This document shows positions 8,289 to 16,700 of a stretch of DNA of 64,000 bases, in pieces. Both the position numbers and the translations under genes were made by a program. Origin of the DNA: CBDDBX01 sp965225955 (lineage in GTDB: Bacteria > Acidobacteriota > Aminicenantia > UBA2199); the NCBI GenBank assembly GCA_965225955.1, contig CBDDBX010000036.1:1-64000 (forward strand), read 5' to 3'. Below the pieces are notes generated by a model. The model did no database searches and had not been told where the DNA came from. It saw nothing but the letters and a program-made list of their open reading frames with translations. Each line of letters begins with the position of its first letter. Position 1 is the stretch's first letter.

Positions 8289-8423
8289 TTTTTTTTCTGA
8301 TTAATTAAAGATCTCCCACTTTTTTACATATTTGCTGCATTTTAATTCACATAACCTTATATCTCCCGTCAATTATTTACAGATTAACCATTAAATCTGT
8401 TTAAATCAGGCAAGGAGAGAATT

Positions 8424-8699
8424 ATGGCAACAAGAATTCAAGTGTTTCCCGGAGCATCGGGAATTACTGCAGTATCTTTTGGGGGAGTTAATGTTCCTTT
8501 AGGTGGAGGAAATTATACTGAGCTGGGGGCCAATAAGCCAGCCAACTCAACCTGGAGTAATCCGGCAATTCATAATATGCAACTTAGTGCAGGCAGGTTT
8601 GTTGATAGAGAGAGTTATACTGTTGTTGAAGCAAATGACACTATATTGAAGTTAAGCTGCCCAACACCTGCATCGCCGGATGTAATTTACAGACCATAA
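8424..8699 (+). CDS. Orphan small Gly-rich protein
   Basis: 91 residues, function unknown. It has a good ribosome site (AAGGAGAG) and its own downstream hairpin at 8729-8750, so it is probably a monocistronic gene. There is no signal peptide or membrane segment. Composition is rich in Gly, Ala, Asn and Val with short beta-like stretches (FGGVNVPLGGGNYTEL; YTVVEANDTILKLSC). It lies between the flagellar block and a chemoreceptor but no flagellar role can be claimed. Confidence 0.7.
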   Translation: MATRIQVFPGASGITAVSFGGVNVPLGGGNYTELGANKPANSTWSNPAIHNMQLSAGRFVDRESYTVVEANDTILKLSCPTPASPDVIYRP

Positions 8700-8728
8700 G
8701 GTATCTGGTTTTTAATACTCGATTTACA

Positions 8729-8750
8729 GCCCTACTCTTTAAGGTAGGGC
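8729..8750 (+). terminator. Terminator-like hairpin after the orphan gene
   Basis: GCCCTAC / GTAGGGC seven-bp stem with an eight-base loop, followed after a short gap by a T-rich stretch (GTTTTATTT). Confidence 0.6.
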
Positions 8751-8836
8751 AATACCCGTTTTATTTCTGAAATACTTTTTAACTGGATACAATTTAACCA
8801 CCACTATAGTATCTTATTCTTTACTTGTTATAGGTC

Positions 8837-8866
8837 TTGAAAACTCTAATCTGAATATATTATACT
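8837..8866 (+). promoter_or_regulatory. Sigma-70-type promoter of the chemoreceptor at 8898
   Basis: TTGAAA (8837-8842), an 18-bp spacer, TATACT (8861-8866). The transcript would have a normal leader of about 25 nt with a GGAGG ribosome site. Confidence 0.65.
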
Positions 8867-8897
8867 CTATCTGTTAAGCTGGAGGGTCTGTATTATT

Positions 8898-10421
8898 ATG
8901 CTCACTTATAAAAATTTCAATTTGAAAATTAAAATTCTTATACCTATAGTATCTGTCTCAATTTTCATGCTTATTCCCGGGTATTTTATTAAAAGTTATT
9001 TATCTACAAAGAAAATAGAAGGTAAATCCACTGAGCTTCTACAAGACCTTAGATCTTTTGTTTCTGATATTAAGGCTGACAATAGTACGCCATCTATATT
9101 CAGAAAAAACATGAAACTGAAGTTTTATAAATCCGGTGAAGCAGATAATATAATTAACAGATTGAAAAAAATTGAACCTGGCAGCCCGACAGTATTCGTA
9201 GAAAAAGAATTTATATATGCTGGGTATATAGTTGATGACGGTATTTTTGTGGTTTCAGAAGACCTTAGCTCATTTCTTGATGATGAAACCGTGGATATGT
9301 GGCTGCTGGAACTGTTTATTCTCTTCTTTTCCGTAGTAATGATTCTGCTGTTCATGAGGTATCTTGACCGGGTTGTAATAAGGCCTGCCTCTTTTATTGC
9401 CCAGAAACTGGGGGATGTTGCAAATGGTGATCTTACCAGAGAGATGTATCCTCAGTCCCAGGATGAGATTGGTAACCTTCTACGGCAGTATAACAATGTT
9501 TTGCTGGGTTTGAAGTCAATTGTAAAAAGTATCCGGTCAAAAACAAACAGCTTTGATGAATCCATGAGTAACGCAAATGAAGTCGTTAAGGCTCTGGATT
9601 CCACAGCAGAAGTTCAGACTGATCAGTCAGCAGCGGTTGCATCTTCAATGGATTCCCTTACAGAAACTATAAACGAGAATATGAACAGGATTAATTCCAC
9701 CTCTGAGAATGTAACCTATATGGATTCAATTTCAAGAGAGAGTTTTGAAATTACTGAGCTGACTATCGATTCAGTTGTAAAGATTTCTCAAAAATCAGAG
9801 TATCTTGAAAGCCTTATTGATAAATTCGGGACTTCTGCAGGGAATATCTCAGAAATTCTCGGTGTTATTGTTGAGATTGCTGATCAGACCAACCTCCTTG
9901 CACTTAATGCTGCAATTGAGGCTGCAAGAGCCGGAGAAGCAGGAAGAGGCTTTGCTGTAGTTGCAGATGAGGTAAGAAAGCTCGCTGAAAGAACTTCTGG
10001 TTCAGTTCGTAAGATTGAGGAGATGACAGCGATAATCAGAGAGGATACTGTTAAAGCAGAAGAAGCAATGACAGATTCTCTCGAAGAGATCAGGAATGGT
10101 CGGGAACTGGCCGAAAAGAGCCGTGAGATCTTTAAAAAGGTAATTGAGACATCCACTGAAGTACAGGATAGCATGATTCAGTTTACTACTGCTTCAGAAG
10201 AGCAGGCAGATACAGTTAAAGAAGTTAATGGAAGTATTGTATCTATAGCAGAAGGGGCAGCTAATACAGGTGCTAAAGCTAAAGAGATTCGTGAACTAAT
10301 GGATAATCTGTTTCTTGATATTTCTGATCTTAACGAGAGAACTGCGAAGTTTAAACTCGAGAGTGATAATAAGCCGTTTTTCAGACCCAGAAAGAAGAAG
10401 TGGTGGAAACTGGGACTGTAA
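8898..10421 (+). CDS. Methyl-accepting chemotaxis protein
   Basis: 507 residues. A membrane segment at about 12-30 and a second at about 130-152 bracket a short periplasmic domain of around 100 residues of unrecognised type. A HAMP linker follows (VIRPASFIAQKLGDVANGDLTREM). The signalling domain has the conserved hairpin tip EIADQTNLLALNAAIEAARAGEAGRGFAVVADEVRKLAERT at about 325-368. The tail is very basic (PRKKKWWKLGL) rather than a CheR pentapeptide. It passes ligand signals to CheA/CheW. Its placement next to the flagellar cluster fits. Confidence 0.93.
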   Translation: MLTYKNFNLKIKILIPIVSVSIFMLIPGYFIKSYLSTKKIEGKSTELLQDLRSFVSDIKADNSTPSIFRKNMKLKFYKSGEADNIINRLKKIEPGSPTVFVEKEFIYAGYIVDDGIFVVSEDLSSFLDDETVDMWLLELFILFFSVVMILLFMRYLDRVVIRPASFIAQKLGDVANGDLTREMYPQSQDEIGNLLRQYNNVLLGLKSIVKSIRSKTNSFDESMSNANEVVKALDSTAEVQTDQSAAVASSMDSLTETINENMNRINSTSENVTYMDSISRESFEITELTIDSVVKISQKSEYLESLIDKFGTSAGNISEILGVIVEIADQTNLLALNAAIEAARAGEAGRGFAVVADEVRKLAERTSGSVRKIEEMTAIIREDTVKAEEAMTDSLEEIRNGRELAEKSREIFKKVIETSTEVQDSMIQFTTASEEQADTVKEVNGSIVSIAEGAANTGAKAKEIRELMDNLFLDISDLNERTAKFKLESDNKPFFRPRKKKWWKLGL

Positions 10422-10908
10422 AATCAACTTATGAAAGGAAGAAGTGTTTCTGTAACAGTGCATTTTAATCAATCAACAGGTTTGTAGTAGTTGACTGACA
10501 CGAACTTCAATAAAGACTATCATGTACAGGTAAGTACAGTAATAAATGCAAATTGTAAGCTTTTGGTATCTTTTCTAAAGTAAATTCGGCGTTAGCTATC
10601 TGAAGGTCTTCTGTTGCGAATTTTTATCAGCCCTGCAATCTATTTGTTTGTAAAAATTCAGTTAAAACCCTTTTTTTGCTTGACATGAATTCAGAGTTAT
10701 GTTAAAAAGTTGCTATGTATAGATACGAAAAAATTATAATCAGTTCATGTCTCGTAAATACATCCCTCCATTGTAACTAAAAAACCATCTAAAAAACCCA
10801 ACTTAAAAAATTTGTATATTTGTCTGTAAATTAGTTTGCATAGTAGTGCGCAATTATGCATTGTGTAAGTTAATTGAACACAGGTATATCTGTCTACAGG
10901 AGAAAAAT
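10422..10908. other. Non-coding region before the histidine operon
   Basis: 487 bp without a convincing gene. It contains a TTGACA at 10680-10685 with a weak TAAAAA -10 after 17 bp, giving a possible leader of about 190 nt for hisG. In that leader are two short inverted repeats: TGCATA/TATGCA (10837-10842, 10855-10860; the loop contains the palindrome TGCGCA) and TGTGT/ACACA (10862-10866, 10878-10882), the second ending just before the SD. No His-rich leader peptide or T-box was seen. Confidence 0.4.
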
Positions 10909-11763
10909 ATGAGTAAATTAAAGATAGTAGTGCCAAAAGGAAGATTAAATAAGGAAATAGTTACAATTCTTAATGAAATAGGTATGGGATTAAAAGGGGA
11001 TGAGAGAAATTATAGACCTGTTGTAGCTGATCAGGATGTTGAAGCAAAAATAATGAAGCCACAGAATATACCTCAGATTGTTGAAATGGGATTTCACGAT
11101 GTAGGTTTTACAGGTTATGACTGGATAAAAGAGACTGGTGCTGATGTGTGTGAAGTTCTGGATCTGGGGTTGAATCCTGTGAGGATCATTGCAGCAGTAC
11201 CTCAGTATATTTCCCGTCAGGATCTGTATTGCAGAAAACTTACTGCAGTGTCTGAGTATGAAGGTTTAGCACAGGAGTATCTAAGTAAACAGTGTTTTGA
11301 TTACAACTTTATCAGAACTTACGGTGCTACGGAAGTATTCCCCCCTGATGATGCTGATATTATTATTGATAATACATCTACAGGGAAAACACTTGAGGAA
11401 CACGGCCTTAAAATAATAGATGTAATAACAACTTCGACAACCCGTATGATAGTAAATAAAGAAGCTATGAATGATCCATTTAAGAGAGGAAAGATTGAAT
11501 CTATGGTGACTCTTATTAACTCTGTACTTGATGCAGGAAACAGAGTTATGCTTGAGATGAATATTTCTGCTGATATGCTGGAGGAGTTTGTAAGAGACCT
11601 GCCCTGTATGAGAGCTCCTACTGTTGCGCCTTTGTACAATGATGAGGGATATGCAGTGAAAATTGTTGTAAAAAAAGATGAATCTCCTTCAATAATTAAT
11701 CGCTTAAAGAAAATGGGGGCTACAGATATTCTTGAATCCCAATTCAGAAAGGTGGTGATGTAA
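10909..11763 (+). CDS. hisG: ATP phosphoribosyltransferase, long form HisG
   Basis: 284 residues from the ATG at 10909, chosen because a CAGGAG ribosome site precedes it and the family N-terminus (LKIVVPKGRLNKEI) follows. It catalyses the first committed step, joining ATP and PRPP. It has the long-form layout: catalytic domains to about residue 205, with the PRPP loop DIIIDNTSTGKTLEEHG, then a C-terminal ACT-like regulatory domain (MEMNISADMLEEF, PTVAPLYNDEGYAVKIVVK). The long form is feedback-inhibited by histidine and does not need HisZ. The stop overlaps the hisC start (TAATG). Confidence 0.96.
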   Translation: MSKLKIVVPKGRLNKEIVTILNEIGMGLKGDERNYRPVVADQDVEAKIMKPQNIPQIVEMGFHDVGFTGYDWIKETGADVCEVLDLGLNPVRIIAAVPQYISRQDLYCRKLTAVSEYEGLAQEYLSKQCFDYNFIRTYGATEVFPPDDADIIIDNTSTGKTLEEHGLKIIDVITTSTTRMIVNKEAMNDPFKRGKIESMVTLINSVLDAGNRVMLEMNISADMLEEFVRDLPCMRAPTVAPLYNDEGYAVKIVVKKDESPSIINRLKKMGATDILESQFRKVVM

Positions 11764-12818
11764 TGTCTCTTTTTAAAAAAAATGCTGAGAATTTATCGTC
11801 TTATGTTGTAACCCAGAAGGTTGATGGTATAAAGCTTAACCAGAATGAATCTCCTTACGATCCGGCTGAAGATATAAAAAAAAATATTTTTAACCGGATG
11901 TTATCTGAGAAGTGGAACAGATATCCTGATGGTAACTGTAGTGAACTCTACAGTGCTCTCTCTGATTATACTGGAGTTGCAGAAGAGAGAATAACTGTTT
12001 CAAACAGTTCAAATGAATTGATACAGGCGGCAATATACAGTTGTTGTAATTCAGGAGACTCGATTCTCTCCTGCTATCCAACTTTCTCAGTTTATGAAAG
12101 AGTAGCCTCCCTTATGGGAATCAATTGTGTAATGGTTGATCTGAAGGATGACTTCTCCTTTGATATTGATGGCATTATTGAAAAGCTGAGGGAAGTATCT
12201 CTTGTAATTCTTCCTTCTCCTGCCAATCCTGCGGGATCAGTACTTCAACCTGAAGATGTAAGAAGAATTCTGAACAAAACAGATATACCAGTTGTAATTG
12301 ATGAAGCTTATTTTGAGTTTGCCGGAACAACAGTTCAACCTCTACTTGAGGAGTTTAATAATCTTATTATTCTTAGAACTTTTTCAAAAGCCCTGGGATG
12401 TGCCGGGCTCAGAATTGGTTATGGCCTTGGGTGTGAATCTGTAACAGAAGTTCTTCGAAAATCAAAACTACCATTTTCTGTCAGCACTTTTCAGCAAATT
12501 GCAGGATGTGAATTGCTGAAAGAGCGAACTATAATGGAAAAACAAATAGCTATATTGTGCAGAAACAGGGAAGAACTCAGGGAACAGTTGAAGAGAAAAC
12601 TTGATATAGATACGCCGGAAGCATATGCAAATTTTGTGCTCCTTAAATACAGGGATCTTTCAGCAGAAGAGCTTTATAAAGAACTACTCAAACAGGGAGT
12701 ACTTGTACGGCTGTTTCCCGAAGAAGTTCTGAGAGGCTATCTCAGGGTAACTGTAGGAACTTCCGAAGAGAATGAAATTCTCATAAAAGCCCTGAAGGAT
12801 ATTGCGGAATTACTATGA
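11763..12818 (+). CDS. hisC: Histidinol-phosphate aminotransferase HisC
   Basis: 351 residues, a PLP-dependent class I/II aminotransferase. Family landmarks: KLNQNESPYDP near the N-terminus, the substrate-pocket NSSNELIQ, VIDEAYFEF, and the PLP lysine in RTFSKALGCAGLRIGYG. It converts imidazole acetol-phosphate plus glutamate to L-histidinol phosphate. It overlaps the HAD gene by four bases (ATGA), so translation is coupled. Confidence 0.95.
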   Translation: MSLFKKNAENLSSYVVTQKVDGIKLNQNESPYDPAEDIKKNIFNRMLSEKWNRYPDGNCSELYSALSDYTGVAEERITVSNSSNELIQAAIYSCCNSGDSILSCYPTFSVYERVASLMGINCVMVDLKDDFSFDIDGIIEKLREVSLVILPSPANPAGSVLQPEDVRRILNKTDIPVVIDEAYFEFAGTTVQPLLEEFNNLIILRTFSKALGCAGLRIGYGLGCESVTEVLRKSKLPFSVSTFQQIAGCELLKERTIMEKQIAILCRNREELREQLKRKLDIDTPEAYANFVLLKYRDLSAEELYKELLKQGVLVRLFPEEVLRGYLRVTVGTSEENEILIKALKDIAELL

Positions 12819-13495
12819 AAACTCAGATAATTTTTGATGTTGACGGGGTTCTGGTAGATGTTTCTGAATCTTACCGTGTGGCAATAAGCAGAACTGTAGA
12901 ATATTTCTCAGGTGCTTCAGTAGATAACACTCTGATTAATATGTATAAGTTCACCGGAGGATTCAATAATGACTGGGAGCTCACTGCAGCTATTTTAAGA
13001 GCCAGAAGCTGTATTGTTCCTTATGATGAGGTTGTTGATAAGTTCCAGGAGACATATCTTGGAGACAATTTCAATGGGGTAATTAAAAATGAAAAGCCTT
13101 TTATAGAAAGCACTTTACTGGATTCATTTGTGAATTCCGGAGTGGAATGCAGTGTTGTTACAGGGCGTCCTTCAGATGAAGCTGAATTTGCTCTTAACAG
13201 GTTTGGGTTAAGAGAATACCTGACTCAGGTTATTACCATGAACGATGTTGGAGAAAAGAGAGGCAAACCTGAACCTGATGGTATCAATATGGTATTGACT
13301 GATTCTGAAGAGGTCAGAGCTTTTTATGTTGGAGATACTGTAGATGATATGGTGGCTGCACTGAGAGCAGGAATTGAACCTATAGGTGCAGTATGGGCTT
13401 TTAAAGATAGTGGGAAAGCAGAAAAAGAACTTGCTGATGCTGGAGCCACAGCTGTTATAAAAACTCCTGGGGAGTTGTGGAGGGTAATAGAATGA
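12815..13495 (+). CDS. HAD-superfamily (subfamily IA) phosphatase, candidate histidinol-phosphatase
   Basis: 226 residues. Motif I FDVDGVLVD with Asp8 and Asp10 as nucleophile and acid/base, motif II threonine in VVTGRPSDEA, a lysine in KRGKPEP, and motif IV YVGDTVDDM are all intact, and a helical cap lies between motifs I and II. The gene sits between hisC and hisB, overlapping both. No hisN (PHP-type), inositol-monophosphatase-type or fused HisB phosphatase is present, so this is the obvious candidate to dephosphorylate histidinol phosphate. The function is inferred from family and position. Confidence 0.82.
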   Translation: MKTQIIFDVDGVLVDVSESYRVAISRTVEYFSGASVDNTLINMYKFTGGFNNDWELTAAILRARSCIVPYDEVVDKFQETYLGDNFNGVIKNEKPFIESTLLDSFVNSGVECSVVTGRPSDEAEFALNRFGLREYLTQVITMNDVGEKRGKPEPDGINMVLTDSEEVRAFYVGDTVDDMVAALRAGIEPIGAVWAFKDSGKAEKELADAGATAVIKTPGELWRVIE

Positions 13496-14079
13496 GAAGG
13501 GCTGAAGTTATAAGAGAAACTTCTGAAACCAGAATATCTGTAAGTATTGTTCTGGATTCTTCTGATAAAGGCCTGGTGGACACTCCGATTGGTTTCTTCA
13601 ATCATATGCTTGAAGCTTTTGCCAGACACGGAGGATTCTGTCTTAATATAAAAGCTGAAGGAGATCTGCATGTTGATCAGCACCACCTGCTGGAGGATTG
13701 CGGGCTTGTGCTGGGTGAAGCCTTTGATAAAGCACTTGGTAACAGAGCCGGAATTTACAGGGCAGGGCACTCCATGATGCCTATGGATGATGCTCTTGCA
13801 GTTGCTGTTATTGATCTTGGAGGAAGACCCTGGCTCAATTTCAGTGCAGATTTTAAAAGAAGGTTTTGTGGAGATATGGACAGTGATCTTTTAAGGGATT
13901 TTTTTCAGGCATTTAGTGTAGCATCACGTTCAAATCTGGTAATAAAGCTTGATGACGGTGTTAACGATCACCACAAAATAGAAAGTATCTTCAAAGCTTT
14001 TGGAAGAGCCATGAGGGCTGCCTTTACAGTAGATCCCCTGAACTCCACAATGATTACAAGTACAAAAGGAGTACTATGA
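13492..14079 (+). CDS. hisB: Imidazoleglycerol-phosphate dehydratase HisB
   Basis: 195 residues starting at the ATG at 13492, which overlaps the HAD stop (ATGA) and has GGAGGG upstream. Metal-binding motifs of the dehydratase are clear: FFNHMLEAFARHGGF, HHLLEDCG and NDHHKIESIFKAFGRAMR. It is the dehydratase only; there is no N-terminal phosphatase domain, consistent with a separate HAD phosphatase upstream. Makes imidazole acetol-phosphate. Confidence 0.96.
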   Translation: MRRAEVIRETSETRISVSIVLDSSDKGLVDTPIGFFNHMLEAFARHGGFCLNIKAEGDLHVDQHHLLEDCGLVLGEAFDKALGNRAGIYRAGHSMMPMDDALAVAVIDLGGRPWLNFSADFKRRFCGDMDSDLLRDFFQAFSVASRSNLVIKLDDGVNDHHKIESIFKAFGRAMRAAFTVDPLNSTMITSTKGVL

Positions 14080-14702
14080 TGCTGGGGATAGTGGATTATG
14101 GTGCAGGAAATCTCGGCTCAATCGGTAAAGCTTTTGACTATTTTAATGTGGAGTACAGGTTTATTACATCAGCTTCTGAACTAAGAAGTTGTAGTGGAAT
14201 AGTACTTCCCGGAGTAGGTTCCTTCGGAGCTGCTGTTGAGATGCTTAAAGAGAGAAACTTCTTCAGTGAGATGAAATCTGCTGCTTCTGAAGGTATCCCT
14301 ATACTTGGAATCTGCCTTGGAATGCAGTTGCTTATGAGAGGAAGTGATGAGAGTCCGGCTGTTGAAGGGTTGAACTTTTTTGAAGGTAGATGCAGAAAGT
14401 TTATTGATGGTAAAGTACCTCATATAGGCTGGAACAGTGTCTATGGAGTCAGACCTGATTCGCAGCTATTTTACGGACTTGAAGATAGTAGTCTCTTCTA
14501 CTTTGTACACAGCTACTATGCTGAAAAAAGAGGAAGCAGGGAAGAGCAGGGATTAAGTTGTTACGGAGAGGAGTTTGTTCCGGCAATTGAGTATGAAAAT
14601 ATCTGTGGTGTGCAGTTCCATCCTGAGAAGAGCGGGAAATGTGGACTCAGGCTACTTGAAAACTGGATACGTTTCTACTTTAAAGGTGAAGAGAATGGAT
14701 AA
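14076..14702 (+). CDS. hisH: Imidazole glycerol phosphate synthase, glutaminase subunit HisH
   Basis: 208 residues, class I glutamine amidotransferase. The nucleophile is in GICLGMQLLM, and the His/Glu pair in CGVQFHPEKSG. The oxyanion strand motif VLPGVGSFGAA is present. It feeds ammonia to HisF. It overlaps hisB by four bases and hisF by eight, matching the obligate 1:1 HisH-HisF complex. The start is a double ATG; the first follows AAAGGAG. Confidence 0.95.
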   Translation: MMLGIVDYGAGNLGSIGKAFDYFNVEYRFITSASELRSCSGIVLPGVGSFGAAVEMLKERNFFSEMKSAASEGIPILGICLGMQLLMRGSDESPAVEGLNFFEGRCRKFIDGKVPHIGWNSVYGVRPDSQLFYGLEDSSLFYFVHSYYAEKRGSREEQGLSCYGEEFVPAIEYENICGVQFHPEKSGKCGLRLLENWIRFYFKGEENG

Positions 14703-15453
14703 AAGAGTCAGGATTATACCTTGTCTGGATGTTGATAATGGAAGAGTTGTTAAAGGAACACAGTTCAAAAACCTCTATGATGCCGGAGATCCTGTTGAAC
14801 TGGCTGAATTCTATTATGTGAATGGTGCTGATGAAATTGTCTTTCTTGATATTGGAGCATCATGTAACAGCAGGAAAATCCTTATAGATGTTGTAAAGCA
14901 GGTGGCAGAAAAGGTTTTTGTACCTCTCACTGTTGGGGGAGGTATATCTTCAATGGATGATATGGAGACTCTTTTTAAAGCCGGAGCAGATAAAATCTCC
15001 CTCTGCTCAGGGGCAGTAAAAGATCCGTCCATCCTCACAAAGGGAGCTCAAAGGTATGGTAATCAGGCAATTGTTCTTTCAGTAGACGCCGGAAGAGTTG
15101 ATGGCAGCTGGAGAGTTTTTACTCATGGAGGAAGGAGGGATTCAGGTCTTGATGCTGTAAAGTGGGCTGTGCAGGGAGTTGAACTGGGGGCAGGAGAGAT
15201 TCTGCTGAACTCGATCGATATGGATGGAACCGGTACGGGGTATGACATTGAACTTAACCGGACTATATCAGAGAAGGTTTCTGTCCCGGTAATAGCCTCT
15301 GGTGGTGCAGGTAGTGCAGAACATTTATGGCAGGTAATTAATAGTGGAAAGGCAGATGCTGTATTGCTGGCATCCCTTCTACACAGAAAAGAGACAGATA
15401 TTGTCACTGTAAAGAGATATCTGGATAGTAAAGGAGTACTGGTAAGATGGTAG
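14695..15453 (+). CDS. hisF: Imidazole glycerol phosphate synthase, cyclase subunit HisF
   Basis: 252 residues starting MDKRVRIIPCLDVDNGRVVKG at the ATG at 14695; longer upstream readings fall inside hisH. A TIM barrel with the catalytic aspartates in CLDVDNGRVVKG and ILLNSIDMDGTGTGYD, and phosphate loops GGGI and SGGAGS. It converts PRFAR plus ammonia into imidazoleglycerol phosphate and AICAR. It overlaps hisH upstream and the hisA-IE gene by seven bases downstream. Confidence 0.95.
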   Translation: MDKRVRIIPCLDVDNGRVVKGTQFKNLYDAGDPVELAEFYYVNGADEIVFLDIGASCNSRKILIDVVKQVAEKVFVPLTVGGGISSMDDMETLFKAGADKISLCSGAVKDPSILTKGAQRYGNQAIVLSVDAGRVDGSWRVFTHGGRRDSGLDAVKWAVQGVELGAGEILLNSIDMDGTGTGYDIELNRTISEKVSVPVIASGGAGSAEHLWQVINSGKADAVLLASLLHRKETDIVTVKRYLDSKGVLVRW

Positions 15454-16700
15454 TAGCAAGTATAGATTTAATTGATGGTAAAGCGGTTCAGCTGGAAAAT
15501 GGTAAGAAGAGAGTTCTGGAAGTAAAAAACCCTCTTGCTCTTGCAGAAGAGTTCGATAAATATTGTGAAGTTGCAGTAATTGATCTTGATAGAGTATTTG
15601 GCAGAGGGGATAACCGTGAAACAGTGAAAAAGATCTGTGGTATATGCAACTGCAGAGTTGGTGGTGGCATCCGTAGTGTTGAAGATGTTGAGGAGCTGAT
15701 TTCCTGGGGAGCAGAAAAAGTTATAGTTGGATCTGCGGCATTTAGAAATGGGTACATAAACTACCAGTTTCTTGATGAACTTAAAGAGAGATTTGGTACA
15801 GACCGGATAATGATTGCAGTTGATGCGGCTGGCAGAGATGTAGTCTGTAATGGGTGGAGAGATAGAACAGGATTTGATCTTTTTGAAGCTGCTGCTGTGT
15901 TTGAGCAATACAGTTCCGGCCTGCTATTCACATCTACAGAGAAAGAGGGATTAATGAAAGGTGGGGACTTTGAAGCCATTAAAAAGTTCAGAGCAGGATA
16001 CTCCGGCCCTTTAACTGTAGCAGGTGGTATAGCAAATATTGCTGAAGTCAGGGAAATAGCCGGATTAGGGGCAGATCTGCAACTTGGAATGGCTCTTTAT
16101 ACTAATAAAATAACTCTTAAAGAAGCTTTTATAGAATCTCTGGACTGGAGCAAGGGACTTATACCTGTTACTACAACTGACAGAAGAGGGCAGGTACTAA
16201 TGAATGCCTGGTGCTCAAAAGAATCCCTTGAGAAGAGCCTGGATTCAGGGAAAATGTGCTATTTTTCCAGATCCCGTAATGAATTGTGGACAAAAGGGGA
16301 AACTTCAGGCAACTTTCAGCAGATACAGAAGTTAAGAAGTGATTGTGACAGAGACTCCCTTCTTGTTCAGGTGGATCAGGTGGGAGTGGCTTGCCATAAA
16401 GGCAGTTACTCCTGTTATGGAGACAGAGAGTTTTCTTTTGAAGAGCTATATGATGTTATCGGTGATCGTCTGAGTAATTGTAGCCCGGGTTCGTATACAT
16501 CTACTCTTGATGATAAGAAAGTCAGAGAGAAGATAATGGAAGAAGCAGAAGAGGTTGTAACAGCAGAAGGAAGAGATGAAGTAGTGTGGGAAGTTGCAGA
16601 TCTTCTCTATTTTACATTCGTTATGATGAACAGGGAAGGAGTTGTTATAAAAGACGTTCTCAATGAGTTGAGGAGAAGAAGGCGGGGAGGGGGAAAATGA
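15447..16700 (+). CDS. hisA/hisIE: Trifunctional HisA-HisI-HisE fusion
   Basis: 417 residues in one uninterrupted frame. Residues 1-228 are HisA (ProFAR isomerase): VASIDLIDGKAVQL with the catalytic Asp7, VGGGIR, a second acid in IAVDAAGRDV, and phosphate loop VAGGIAN. Residues 230-328 are HisI (PRA-CH), with RSRNELWTKGETSG, metal-ligand motif DCDRDSLL and zinc cysteines in ACHKGSYSC. Residues 331-417 are HisE (PRA-PH), with EKIMEEAEEVV and EVADLLYFTFVM. HisIE fusions are common, but HisA joined in front is unusual. The chain covers pathway steps 2, 3 and 4 in succession, so intermediates could pass between domains (inference). It overlaps hisF and hisD. Confidence 0.95.
   Translation: MVVASIDLIDGKAVQLENGKKRVLEVKNPLALAEEFDKYCEVAVIDLDRVFGRGDNRETVKKICGICNCRVGGGIRSVEDVEELISWGAEKVIVGSAAFRNGYINYQFLDELKERFGTDRIMIAVDAAGRDVVCNGWRDRTGFDLFEAAAVFEQYSSGLLFTSTEKEGLMKGGDFEAIKKFRAGYSGPLTVAGGIANIAEVREIAGLGADLQLGMALYTNKITLKEAFIESLDWSKGLIPVTTTDRRGQVLMNAWCSKESLEKSLDSGKMCYFSRSRNELWTKGETSGNFQQIQKLRSDCDRDSLLVQVDQVGVACHKGSYSCYGDREFSFEELYDVIGDRLSNCSPGSYTSTLDDKKVREKIMEEAEEVVTAEGRDEVVWEVADLLYFTFVMMNREGVVIKDVLNELRRRRRGGGK

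Noticed and set aside
15468..15908. 146-codon antisense frame inside the hisA part of the fusion
   Set aside because: HisA motifs on the plus strand are unmistakable; the antisense product has no recognisable features.
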